Part shown: positions 1 to 5,712 of the stretch, in pieces
Layout: every line of letters begins with the position of its first letter
Position numbering within the stretch: the stretch's first letter is position 1
Source: Clostridiales bacterium
GTDB taxonomy: Bacteria; Bacillota; Clostridia; Oscillospirales; Acutalibacteraceae
NCBI GenBank assembly: GCA_022791355.1
Contig: JAAVYX010000167.1
Coordinates: forward strand, 1 to 6,816
Direction: 5' to 3'
Length of the DNA stretch: 6,816 bases
The notes under the pieces: model-generated
The model's database searches: none
Seen by the model: only the letters and a program-made list of their open reading frames with translations
Told to the model about the DNA's origin: nothing
Translations under genes and position numbers: made by a program

Positions 1-38
1 CGGATTTCCTCTAAAACCTGTCGAAAAGGTTTCCCTTT

Positions 39-88
39 GGCGCGTCTTTTGCGTCCTTTTCTTTGCGCAAAGAAAAGGACGTCGCGCC
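39..88. repeat. Long inverted repeat with perfect 28-bp palindrome core
   Basis: The core at 53-80 is a perfect palindrome with half-site GTCCTTTTCTTTGC followed at once by its reverse complement, and one more C-G pair (52/81) extends it. Outer arms GGCGCG (39-44) and CGCGCC (83-88) also pair, leaving an asymmetric internal loop (45-51 against 82). It lies about 120 bp downstream of the ttcA-like stop. It has no adjacent T-tract on either strand, so it is not a standard intrinsic terminator. It may be a dispersed intergenic repeat or a cruciform-forming site; its function is unknown. Confidence 0.75.
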
Positions 89-127
89 TCGCGAGAGGTA
101 ATAGAGAAATATGAAAAGCTTATCTGG

Positions 128-204
128 CGCGAAACCTCCCGCTAATCTAAAAAGAAACAAGGAAATCTGCCGCGAAACCTCAATCTAATCCAAAAAAGAA
201 AAAA
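128..204. repeat. Two-copy 43-bp imperfect tandem repeat
   Basis: Copy 1 spans 128-170 and copy 2 starts at 171. Both open with CGCGAAACCTC and continue with a CTAATC-plus-A-rich tail. Copy 2 runs into the 3' end of the ttcA-like gene (stop at 206-208). A third, isolated relative lies at 6674-6691 (AAACCTCTCGCTAAACTA against AAACCTCCCGCTAATCTA at 132-149, 16 of 18 identical). That suggests a repeat family scattered in this genome. No coding potential is evident in 1-205. Confidence 0.6.
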
Positions 205-205
205 T

Positions 206-919
206 TTACCACCCGTCGACGCCCGCCCGCTGGAGCGCGCCCAAGGTCTTGACGCGCAGACGGTCGTAGTCCTTTTCCAGGGTGCGGATAAGCTCCTTGA
301 CCTTCTGCCGGTCGGTGACCCCGTCGGCCGGACAGGCGCTCTTTACCACCGGCAGCCGCCGTTTCCGGCTGGCCCGGATCACGTCCCGCTCAAAAGCCAG
401 CGCCATGGGCCGGATCATAGTCAAATCCTTGCGGGAAAGATAGGTCACCGGCTGGAAACAGCCGATGCGGCCGCCGTTGAAAAGATTCAGGTAAAAGGTC
501 TCCACCGCGTCGTCCATGTGGTGGCCCAGGGCGATTTTGTTGCAGGAAAGGGCCTTGGCCGTATCGTGCAGGGCCCCCCGGCGCATACGGGCGCAGAGGC
601 TGCACGGGTTCTCCTCCTTACGGGTTTCAAAAATAAGGGGGCCGATGCCGGTTTCCTTGACCGTATACCGCACCCGCAGCCGGCGGCAGAGCTCCCGAAG
701 CTCCCCGTAGCCGGCCCCGCCGAAGCCCATGTCCAGGGTTACGGCCTCCAGATCGTAGGGTACGGGATAGTACCGCCGCATCTCGCACAGGGCGGCCAGC
801 AGGGTCACCGAGTCCTTGCCGCCGGACACCCCCACCGCAATCCGGTCCCCCGGCTGTATCATATTATATTTCTCCATAGCCGACCGCATGACGCTCATAA
901 GCTTCTGCACGGCTTTCAT
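206..919 (-). CDS. ttcA: TtcA-like tRNA 2-thiocytidine biosynthesis PP-loop protein
   Basis: The 237-residue product is a cytoplasmic N-type ATP pyrophosphatase of the TtcA/TilS group. TtcA enzymes adenylate C32 of tRNA and replace its oxygen with sulfur, using a [4Fe-4S] cluster. Visible signatures are the PP-loop SGGKDS (32-37), CSLC with C106 and C109 followed by RMRRG, GHHMDD (132-137), and a late cysteine in KSACPADG (C196). The three cysteines fit the cluster ligands of TtcA. It is shorter than the roughly 310 residues of E. coli TtcA, as is common for Gram-positive relatives, so the exact tRNA substrate is inferred. The start ATG at 919 is preceded by GGAAGGGGG, which sits rather close; M8 is a possible alternative. 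It is divergent from rplM, with its own candidate promoter at 986-1014. Confidence 0.85.
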   Translation of the reverse strand: MKAVQKLMSVMRSAMEKYNMIQPGDRIAVGVSGGKDSVTLLAALCEMRRYYPVPYDLEAVTLDMGFGGAGYGELRELCRRLRVRYTVKETGIGPLIFETRKEENPCSLCARMRRGALHDTAKALSCNKIALGHHMDDAVETFYLNLFNGGRIGCFQPVTYLSRKDLTMIRPMALAFERDVIRASRKRRLPVVKSACPADGVTDRQKVKELIRTLEKDYDRLRVKTLGALQRAGVDGW

Positions 920-985
920 CCCCCTTCCCGGTCCGCCGTCTCCGTCCGTCCACGGCCTCGGCCTTGCCGCCTTACATTTTTATGT

Positions 986-1014
986 ATTGTAGCACATGGA
1001 GCCGCAAAAGGGAA
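986..1014 (-). promoter_or_regulatory. Candidate extended -10 promoter for the ttcA-like gene
   Basis: On the minus strand TGC-TACAAT gives an extended -10 element (-10 at 986-991, TG motif at 992-994). A weak -35 TTCCCT (1009-1014) lies 17 bp upstream. The expected start near 979 leaves a leader of about 60 nt before the ATG at 919. A small inverted repeat, TACAT-tttt-ATGTA (973-986), overlaps the -10 and could be an operator, but this is speculative. Confidence 0.45.
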
Positions 1015-1056
1015 TCCCGGCTAAATGAATTGCGAAAATCACAAAAGAGAAAACAG

Positions 1057-1084
1057 GAGATATCGAAAGAAAATAAGAGATATC
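1057..1084. repeat. Direct repeat GAGATATC, 20 bp apart
   Basis: GAGATATC occurs at 1057-1064 and again at 1077-1084, exactly 20 bp apart (about two helical turns). It lies in purine- and A-rich DNA some 45-70 bp upstream of the rplM -35 element. The phasing would suit a DNA-binding regulator, but no regulator is known to me for this motif and chance is possible. Confidence 0.3.
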
Positions 1085-1126
1085 AGAAGATTGACTTCCG
1101 CCGATTAAAAAATTGGCAATTGGGTG

Positions 1127-1155
1127 TTGACAGGATGAACGGCCTGTGTTATGAT
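1127..1155 (+). promoter_or_regulatory. Strong sigma-A promoter of rplM-rpsI
   Basis: A perfect -35 TTGACA (1127-1132) is separated by exactly 17 bp from TATGAT (1150-1155), and TGT directly before the -10 makes it an extended -10 as well. Transcription should start near 1162, giving a leader of about 48 nt before rplM. Such a near-consensus promoter fits a growth-linked ribosomal protein operon. The leader shows no convincing hairpin, so I do not call an L13 autoregulatory leader. Confidence 0.85.
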
Positions 1156-1209
1156 AACAAGCGTCTCATGAAAAGGAATAAGAATTAGAGATACAGGAGG
1201 TTACGAATT

Positions 1210-1638
1210 ATGTCCACTTACATGGCTAAAGCCAGCGATATCCAGCGCAAGTGGTATGTGATCGACGCTGCCGGCAAACGGCTGGGCCGCGTGGCCGCCG
1301 TCGCCGCCAATATTCTGCGCGGCAAGGTCAAGCCCGAGTTCACCCCCCACGTCGATTGCGGCGATCATGTCGTCATCATCAACGCCGACAAGATCGAGCT
1401 GACCGGCAATAAGCTGGAGAAGAAGTACTACCGTCATCACACCGGGTACATCGGCCACCTCAAGGAGGTCAAGTACGCCACTTTGATGAAGACCCGCCCC
1501 CAGATGGCCGTGGAGCTGGCTGTCAAGGGCATGGTGCCCGACACCACCATCGGCCGCAAGGCGCTGACCCGGCTCCACGTTTATAAGGGAACCGAGCACA
1601 AGCACGCCGCGCAAAAGCCCGAGACTTTGGCGCTTTAA
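1210..1638 (+). CDS. rplM: 50S ribosomal protein L13
   Basis: This 142-residue protein is L13 (uL13), an early-assembling 23S rRNA-binding protein of the large subunit, at the usual bacterial length. Diagnostic segments are WYVIDA (15-20), KRLGRVA (23-29), GDHVVIINA (51-59), the HHTGY segment (76-80), AVKGMVP (104-110) and the C-terminal VYKGTEHKHAAQKPE (124-138). The start at 1210 is supported by AGGAGG at 1195-1200 with 9-nt spacing. An internal Met at residue 5 is a less likely start. It is the first gene of a two-gene operon with rpsI 20 nt downstream, the standard bacterial pairing, driven by the promoter at 1127-1155. Confidence 0.98.
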   Translation: MSTYMAKASDIQRKWYVIDAAGKRLGRVAAVAANILRGKVKPEFTPHVDCGDHVVIINADKIELTGNKLEKKYYRHHTGYIGHLKEVKYATLMKTRPQMAVELAVKGMVPDTTIGRKALTRLHVYKGTEHKHAAQKPETLAL

Positions 1639-1658
1639 TCGAAGGGAGGCAGCTGATT

Positions 1659-2057
1659 ATGTACGAAAGCAAACCGCATTTCTATGGCACCGGCCGCCGC
1701 AAGAGCTCTGTCGCCCGCGTTCGGGTGTACAACGGCAGCGGCGCTATCACCATCAACGGCCGCGATATCAATGATTATTTCGGTCTGGAGACCTTGAAGC
1801 TGATCGTTCGCCAGCCCCTGAATCTGACTGGCACCGCCGATAAGTTCGACATTGTCTGCCGGGTGGCCGGCGGCGGCGTTACCGGCCAGGCCGGCGCCAT
1901 CCGTCACGGCATCGCCCGCGCCCTGCTGCAGTTCGACGAGAGCCTGCGGCCCGCTTTGAAGAAGGCCGGCCTGCTGACCCGCGACCCCAGAATGAAGGAG
2001 CGGAAGAAATACGGTCTCAAGGCCGCCCGTCGCGCTCCCCAGTTCTCCAAGAGATAG
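1659..2057 (+). CDS. rpsI: 30S ribosomal protein S9
   Basis: This 132-residue protein is S9 (uS9), which binds the 16S rRNA head and reaches the P-site tRNA through its C-terminal tail. Signatures are GTGRRKSSVARV (10-21), GGGVTGQAGAIRHGIARAL (71-89), LLTRDPRMKERKK (105-117) and the invariant ending QFSKR (128-132), whose terminal Arg contacts the P-site tRNA in known ribosome structures. The start is set by AGGGAGG at 1643-1649, 9 nt before the ATG. It is co-transcribed with rplM, 20 nt upstream, and followed 12 nt after the stop by a strong intrinsic terminator. Length and ending are normal. Confidence 0.98.
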   Translation: MYESKPHFYGTGRRKSSVARVRVYNGSGAITINGRDINDYFGLETLKLIVRQPLNLTGTADKFDIVCRVAGGGVTGQAGAIRHGIARALLQFDESLRPALKKAGLLTRDPRMKERKKYGLKAARRAPQFSKR

Positions 2058-2068
2058 TTTTTGTCTTT

Positions 2069-2108
2069 TAAAAAAGGATGTCTTTCGGCTGAAAGACATC
2101 CTTTTTTA
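2069..2108. terminator. Bidirectional intrinsic terminator after rpsI
   Basis: An 18-bp perfect stem (2069-2086 with 2091-2108) closes on the loop GGCT. It carries A6 at the 5' base and T6 at the 3' base, so it can terminate on both strands. On the plus strand it ends rplM-rpsI. On the minus strand it coincides with the stop codon (2106-2108) of the convergent 40-codon ORF, which supports that ORF being transcribed. Confidence 0.93.
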
Positions 2109-2228
2109 CTGCTTTTGCTTCTTTTGCCGCCGTTTTACCAGAACCATGCAAAGAACGGCGCAGACGGCCGCCGGTACCGATACCAGCAGCAGAATCGTCA
2201 GAACCGACGCAGTATTTATTAAGTACAT
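2106..2228 (-). CDS. Candidate 40-residue single-pass membrane microprotein
   Basis: The minus strand reads ATG (2226-2228) to TAA (2106-2108) for 40 codons. The product begins MYLINTASVLTILLLVSV and has one uninterrupted hydrophobic segment (about residues 7-31, with two cysteines at 23 and 27). A strongly basic tail, VKRRQKKQKQ, follows. By the positive-inside rule this predicts an N-out, C-in membrane protein. Support: the stop sits in a bidirectional terminator; a candidate minus-strand promoter lies at 2325-2353; and the ORF is GC-rich against AT-rich upstream DNA, with mostly conservative codon use. Against: no good ribosome binding site precedes the ATG. An in-frame TGA three codons upstream fixes this as the only ATG start. 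I do not recognise the family, and no function is assigned. Confidence 0.45.
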   Translation of the reverse strand: MYLINTASVLTILLLVSVPAAVCAVLCMVLVKRRQKKQKQ

Positions 2229-2324
2229 TCTGGATCATGTAGCCATGTCTTTTTGAATGAAACGCTCTGAATACTGCCCTGTTCTATCTTTATGAGAAAC
2301 TTGTTCTCGAATATATGTATTCCA

Positions 2325-2353
2325 TGTATACAGTATCGTTTATATAGAGACAA
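2325..2353 (-). promoter_or_regulatory. Candidate promoter for the 40-codon ORF
   Basis: On the minus strand TTGTCT (2348-2353) and TATACA (2325-2330) are separated by 17 bp, each matching 4 of 6 consensus bases. The expected start near 2318 leaves a 90-nt leader before the ATG at 2228. Its -35 touches the outer left arm of the BirA operator dyad (2351-2373), so BirA could in principle affect this promoter too. This is inference. Confidence 0.35.
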
Positions 2354-2409
2354 ACCCGCGCACATTGTAAACTACATTAAAATATACGGTTTACAATACG
2401 CGCGGTTTG
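2351..2409. promoter_or_regulatory. BirA operator (biotin-responsive) upstream of birA
   Basis: TTGTAAACT (2365-2373), a 14-bp spacer and GGTTTACAA (2388-2396) match the established BirA box, TTGTAAACC-N14..16-GGTTTACAA, with one deviation. The dyad extends outward: CAAACCCGCGC (2351-2361) mirrors GCGCGGTTTG (2400-2409), so about 19 of 22 positions match with a single-base gap. It lies 33-91 bp before the birA start and overlaps the likely -35 of birA. This suggests biotin-dependent autorepression of birA. Confidence 0.85.
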
Positions 2410-2418
2410 TGTTATCCT
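2390..2418 (+). promoter_or_regulatory. Candidate birA promoter overlapping the BirA operator
   Basis: TTTACA (2390-2395), a 17-bp spacer and TATCCT (2413-2418) with an extended TGT motif (2410-2412) form a plausible sigma-A promoter. The -35 lies inside the right BirA half-site, so bound BirA would block polymerase. The start near 2425 would leave a very short leader containing the ribosome binding site GGGAGG (2427-2432). Confidence 0.5.
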
Positions 2419-2441
2419 GTTGAGGTGGGAGGAACCAAAAC

Positions 2442-3419
2442 ATGCCAGTCAAAAACGAAATCATTCGGATTTTGGAGCAAAACCGAGATAAGGCCGTATC
2501 GGGACAGCAGCTGGCCGAGGCGTTGGGGGTGTCCCGGGCGGCGGTCTGGAAGGCGGTCAAGGCGCTGGAGGGAGAAGGATACGCCATACAGGCCACCCAA
2601 AACAAGGGCTATCGCCTGCGGCCGGAAAGCGACGCGATTTCCGAGGAGGGCATACGGGCCTTTCTGCCCGAGGACTGGAGGGGATATCCCGTCCAGGCGC
2701 TGGGGCAGGTGGACTCTACCAACCTCTACGCCCGCCGCTTTTGCACAGGGGACGGCCCGGCCGCGGCCTTGGTGGCGGCCGACTGTCAAACCAAGGGACG
2801 AGGACGGCTGGGCAAGGCTTTCTATTCGCCGGCGGGAACGGGGGTTTACATGAGCCTGCTGCTCCGGGTAGACCAGCCCTTACAGGACTTTCTTCTGGTG
2901 ACCCTGGCCGCCGCCGTAGCGGTAACCCGCACGCTGGGCCGGTATGCCGACGTTAAGCCCGCCATCAAATGGGTAAACGACGTATACGTGGGGGAAAAGA
3001 AGGTCTGCGGTATCCTGACCGAGGCGGTCAGTGATTTTGAAAGCGGGATGCTGGAGGCGGCCATCGTGGGGGTGGGAATCAACGTCCGCCCCGCCCGGTT
3101 TCCAGAGGAGCTGGAGGACGTGGCCGGCCCGGTGCCCGGCCTGCGGGTCTCCCGCAACCGGCTGATCGCTGAAATCGCCCGGGAGATTTACGCCCTGTCC
3201 CGGGACCTGAAGGCCCCCGCCCTCCTGGCCGCCTACCGGGCGGATTCTATGGTACTGGGCCGCCAGGTCGCCTTCCGGCTGGACGGGCGGGAGCGGACCG
3301 GCCGCGCCGTGGATATCGGGCCGGACGGCAGTCTCCTGGTGGAAACAGATAACGGTCCCGTAACCCTAAAGGCCGGCGAAATCTCGGTGCGTCCCCTCTC
3401 CGGCGGCGACTGCCGGTAA
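2442..3419 (+). CDS. birA: Bifunctional biotin-protein ligase and biotin operon repressor BirA
   Basis: This 325-residue cytoplasmic protein makes biotinyl-5'-AMP and transfers biotin to carboxyl-carrier proteins. The biotinyl-AMP form also dimerises and represses DNA. An N-terminal winged helix-turn-helix is visible (about 5-60: SGQQLAEALGVSRAAVWKAV, then NKGYRL). The catalytic domain has DSTN (91-94), the adenylate-binding loop TKGRGRLGK (117-125), KWVND (176-180), KVCGIL (187-192, with the conserved catalytic-type lysine K187) and GVGINV (210-215). A small SH3-like C-terminal domain follows (about 270-318). Length is normal for the group II (regulatory) type. The start is fixed by GGGAGG at 2427-2432, 9 nt before the ATG. 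A clear BirA operator precedes it. It is followed by a 473-bp gap before bioY, so it is probably a separate transcript. Confidence 0.96.
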   Translation: MPVKNEIIRILEQNRDKAVSGQQLAEALGVSRAAVWKAVKALEGEGYAIQATQNKGYRLRPESDAISEEGIRAFLPEDWRGYPVQALGQVDSTNLYARRFCTGDGPAAALVAADCQTKGRGRLGKAFYSPAGTGVYMSLLLRVDQPLQDFLLVTLAAAVAVTRTLGRYADVKPAIKWVNDVYVGEKKVCGILTEAVSDFESGMLEAAIVGVGINVRPARFPEELEDVAGPVPGLRVSRNRLIAEIAREIYALSRDLKAPALLAAYRADSMVLGRQVAFRLDGRERTGRAVDIGPDGSLLVETDNGPVTLKAGEISVRPLSGGDCR

Positions 3420-3892
3420 AAGGCCTTGGGCGGCGAACGGCTGCCCGCAGAAAAACGCTCACGAATTTTCAGCGGGACTTGCCCGTCTCTCTCCTGCGTT
3501 CCGACCTTGCGTTGGCGCTCCCTCCGGGTCCTGGCCCGTCCTTTGGCCTGTTCCGCGGTTGGAAAACGAGGACAAAAGGACCGCGGCTCAAAATACGAAG
3601 CTGCGCGCGGCGGGCCTCGCTGAATAGGGAGCCTATATGGGCGCGTTCCTGTCCTTTGTTTCAGGGGGCTGCGTCCTGCGGGACCCAGACGGGAACTTTG
3701 TTGCACACGGCTTGACCGTCTGATGCGCCGTCGCCCGGCATGGCCCAAGCCGCATCGACGCCCCCAAAAGGCGGGAGAAAATTTGATACGCATTCATATT
3801 TTTCTACAGGCGGAAATCCGCCTTTGCCCCTTCATCCGGATACTCCTTGATAAACTGGCGAATCCTTTCCTCCCAAAGAAGGGATGACAGCC
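3420..3892. other. 473-bp spacer between birA and bioY with no recognisable gene
   Basis: The first 330 bp are GC-rich and lack a convincing long ORF on either strand; open frames here have low-complexity Arg/Pro/Ser-rich translations. It contains a 28-codon ORF (listed separately), partly related segments containing GTCCTTTG, and a short hairpin AGGCGGA-AA-TCCGCCT (3808-3823) followed by only TT, which is weak as a terminator or attenuator. The last 110 bp are more AT-rich and should hold the bioY promoter, but I find no good -35/-10 pair. I also see no TTGTAAAC or GTTTACAA half-site, so there is no visible BirA control of bioY. It may be a decayed or inserted repeat. Confidence 0.5.
3637..3723 (+). 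CDS. Possible 28-residue small ORF
   Basis: ATG at 3637 runs to TGA at 3721-3723. It encodes a short peptide containing FVSGGCVLRDPDGNFVAHGL, which reads more like natural protein than the low-complexity overlapping frames. AGGGAG (3626-3631) lies 5 nt upstream, a workable ribosome binding site. An in-frame TAG lies just before it. It could be a genuine small protein, the tail of a decayed gene, or chance. No promoter is evident and I do not recognise it. Confidence 0.22.
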   Translation: MGAFLSFVSGGCVLRDPDGNFVAHGLTV

Positions 3893-4477
3893 ATGGAACA
3901 AATCAATACGGCTACGGCCAAGCCCCGCATGAGCACCTATACGCTGGTGCTTTGCAGCCTGTTCACCGCCCTGGTGGCGGTGAGCGCGTTCATTCAAATA
4001 CCGGTTCCCTATATGGATTATTTCACCCTACAGTTCGGCGTGGTGCTGCTGGCCGGTATGCTTTTAGGCCCCAAATACGGTCCCCTTTCGGTGGCGGTTT
4101 ACGTGCTGCTGGGGCTTATTGGCCTGCCTATCTTTGCCGCGGGCGGCGGTTTCTCCTATGTGCTGCGGCCTAGCTTCGGCTATCTGCTGGGCTTTATCGC
4201 CGCCGCCTTTGTAACCGGCCTTGTCTGCCAGAGCGGGAAACCCGGCTTTGTCCGTTACCTGCTGGGCGCTCTGGCCGGTTTTGGCGTCACCTACCTTATC
4301 GGCCTTACCTACAAATACTGTATCCTCAATTTCTACCTGCACACCCCGGCTACCTGGCTGGTAGTGCTGGCCGCCTGCTTCCCGCTGGACATGCCGGGGG
4401 ATTTGCTGCTCTGCGTCCTTTCCGCTCTGATCGGCCCCCGGTTTTATAAGTGGACGGCCCGCAAAGGGAGGGGCTAG
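3893..4477 (+). CDS. bioY: BioY biotin transporter, ECF-type S component
   Basis: BioY is the substrate-binding membrane subunit of an energy-coupling-factor biotin importer. It normally works with a shared T subunit and two ATPases, none of which are encoded here. With the start at 3893 it has 194 residues, the usual length. About six membrane segments are visible (roughly 15-35, 43-60, 65-83, 93-111, 120-140, 152-182). Family motifs are FTLQFGVVLLAGMLLGPKYG (44-63), GLPIFAAGGGFSYVLRPSFG (77-96) and MPGDLLLCVLSALIGPR (167-183). A start at 3884 would place AGAAGGG (3877-3883) directly against the ATG, whereas ATG 3893 has the same site at 9-nt spacing and is preferred. The stop lies 2 nt before the bioB start, so translation is probably coupled. 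Confidence 0.95.
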   Translation: MEQINTATAKPRMSTYTLVLCSLFTALVAVSAFIQIPVPYMDYFTLQFGVVLLAGMLLGPKYGPLSVAVYVLLGLIGLPIFAAGGGFSYVLRPSFGYLLGFIAAAFVTGLVCQSGKPGFVRYLLGALAGFGVTYLIGLTYKYCILNFYLHTPATWLVVLAACFPLDMPGDLLLCVLSALIGPRFYKWTARKGRG

Positions 4478-4479
4478 CC

Positions 4480-5448
4480 ATGGAGCGGCATACGCTTACG
4501 TATTGTACCGAAAAGGTTCTGGCCGGAGAGTCCTTGGACCGGGAGGAAGCCCTGGCCCTCTGGCCGGCCGGGCTGGAACCCCTCTGCCGGGCCGCCGACG
4601 AGATACGCCGCCGTTTCTGCGGCAGTCGGTTCGACCTGTGCGCCATCGTCAACGGAAAGAGCGGGCGGTGCGGGGAGGACTGTAAATTCTGCGCCCAGTC
4701 GGCCTGTTATGGCGGTCATCCAGAAGCCTACGAGCTGCTGGATACCGAGCGGATTCTGCGGGAGGCGGTCTATAACGCCGACAGGGGCGTGCTACGCTTC
4801 GCCGTGGTGACCTCGGGCCGGCGGCTGACCGACGAGGAGGTGGACCGGCTCTGCGAAAGCTACCGGGCGATAGGGGCGCGTACAGGACTCTTCCTCTGCG
4901 CCTCCTGCGGCCTGCTCACCGCCGGTCAGTTCGCCCGGCTGCGGGCTGCCGGGGTCAGCCGGTATCATAACAATCTGGAGACCTCCCGGCGGTATTTCCC
5001 CGCCGTCTGCTCCACCCATACCTACGACCAGAAGCTGTATACCATCCAGGCGGCCCGGGAGGCGGGCTTACAGGTTTGCAGCGGCGGTATTATCGGTATG
5101 GGGGAAACCCCCGCCGACCGGATCGATTTGGCGCTGGAGCTGCGGGAGCTGGGCGTCGACTCGGTTCCTATCAACGTACTCAATCCCATTCCCGGCACCC
5201 CCTTTGAAGGCCTGCGGCCCCTGGACGAGGAGGAGGTCCGCCGGACGGTTGCCGTCTTCCGTTTTTTGCTGCCCGGGGCCACGCTCCGTATGGCCGGCGG
5301 ACGGGGCCTGCTCCCCCGCCGGGGAGAGGGCTGCTTCACCGCCGGGGCCAACGCCGCCATCACTGGGGACATGCTGACTACAGCCGGCGTGGGCGTCGCC
5401 GCGGACCGGGAAATGCTGGAGCGGCTAGGCTACGAGGCGCGGCTATGA
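4480..5448 (+). CDS. bioB: Biotin synthase (radical SAM), anaerobic-type cysteine pattern
   Basis: BioB inserts sulfur into dethiobiotin to make biotin. The 322-residue product carries the radical-SAM motif CX3CX2C (C64, C68, C71), YHNNLETS (162-169), CSGGIIGMGE (200-209), NVLNPIPGTP (232-241) and RMAGGRG (270-276). The position of E. coli Cys97, a [2Fe-2S] ligand, is alanine (A108 in LRFAVV). The counterparts of Cys128 and Cys188 are kept (C140, C200), and extra cysteines occur at C143 and C177. This fits the type II BioB reported from obligate anaerobes with an auxiliary 4Fe-5S cluster; the assignment is inferred. ATG 4480 is preferred over GTG 4450, because AAGGGAGGGG (4464-4473) precedes it at good spacing and the upstream codons lie within bioY. 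It begins 2 nt after bioY. Its TGA overlaps an ATG (5445) that I infer was the original bioD start. Confidence 0.95.
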   Translation: MERHTLTYCTEKVLAGESLDREEALALWPAGLEPLCRAADEIRRRFCGSRFDLCAIVNGKSGRCGEDCKFCAQSACYGGHPEAYELLDTERILREAVYNADRGVLRFAVVTSGRRLTDEEVDRLCESYRAIGARTGLFLCASCGLLTAGQFARLRAAGVSRYHNNLETSRRYFPAVCSTHTYDQKLYTIQAAREAGLQVCSGGIIGMGETPADRIDLALELRELGVDSVPINVLNPIPGTPFEGLRPLDEEEVRRTVAVFRFLLPGATLRMAGGRGLLPRRGEGCFTAGANAAITGDMLTTAGVGVAADREMLERLGYEARL

Positions 5449-5452
5449 ACGA
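5444..5452. repeat. Left copy of 9-bp direct repeat TATGAACGA (candidate target-site duplication)
   Basis: TATGAACGA overlaps the bioB stop (ATGA at 5445-5448) and recurs at 5939-5947 across the bioD start. Both copies open reading frames beginning Met-Asn-Glu-Arg. The left frame encodes MNERIGEDIRGAY and runs 62 codons into the insert before stopping; it is probably a stranded start, not a gene. Confidence 0.6.
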
Positions 5453-5526
5453 GCGTATAGGTGAGGATATACGTGGGGCGTATAGGCAGGCGTATAAACG
5501 AAGGCTAAATACGGGTATAAGCGACG

Positions 5527-5712
5527 CTAGCAGTTGTGCGAATAATACGCACAACTGCCGCTCAAAGGTCGCCCCTTACGGGCGACCAAAAAGAGGACCG
5601 TCGGGAACTGGCAGGGAACTAGCAGGGAACTAGCAGCGCTCTCGGATTTGTCGGGTGAAAGCCCGCTGGCCGCCCTATGGGCGGCTGTCTGCACGGCCAT
5701 GCCAGCCCTCAT
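5527..5712 (-). CDS. Possible 61-codon ORF inside the inserted element
   Basis: The frame starts MRAGMAVQTAAHRAASGLSP and ends at a TAG at 5527-5529. Its ATG overlaps the TGA of an upstream minus-strand frame (39 codons from ATG 5828) in an ATGA arrangement, as in coupled genes. However, the tandem 11-mers and two hairpins lie inside the frame, so its translation is partly dictated by repeats. I recognise no domain. It could equally be an RNA or DNA element that happens to be open. Confidence 0.2.
   Translation of the reverse strand: MRAGMAVQTAAHRAASGLSPDKSESAASSLLVPCQFPTVLFLVARKGRPLSGSCAYYSHNC
5603..5635. repeat. Three tandem 11-bp repeats
   Basis: GGGAACTGGCA (5603-5613) is followed without gap by two copies of GGGAACTAGCA (5614-5624 and 5625-5635). 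Copies 2 and 3 are identical. Such a short array may vary in copy number between strains by slippage. Confidence 0.85.

Noticed and set aside
964..1188. Plus-strand 74-codon frame between ttcA and rplM
   Set aside because: It spans the rplM promoter, is biased by A-rich noncoding DNA, and has no ribosome binding site or recognisable domain.
1162..1209. L13-type autoregulatory leader
   Set aside because: The 48-nt leader shows no convincing stem-loop by eye; a covariance-model search would be needed to claim it.
3233..3793. Minus-strand 186-codon Arg/Pro/Ser-rich frame
   Set aside because: It overlaps the 3' end of birA and has low-complexity composition typical of a GC-rich antisense frame.
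3808..3823. AGGCGGA/TCCGCCT hairpin as a bioY attenuator or terminator
   Set aside because: A 2-nt loop and no real T-tract; mentioned only as part of the spacer.
4450..4479. GTG start for bioB ten codons upstream
   Set aside because: ATG 4480 has a strong ribosome binding site at 4464-4473, and the extra residues are encoded within the bioY 3' end.
5530..5700. Group II intron or known riboswitch in the bioB-bioD spacer
   Set aside because: No domain V-like sequence, intron-encoded protein or recognisable riboswitch core is visible.
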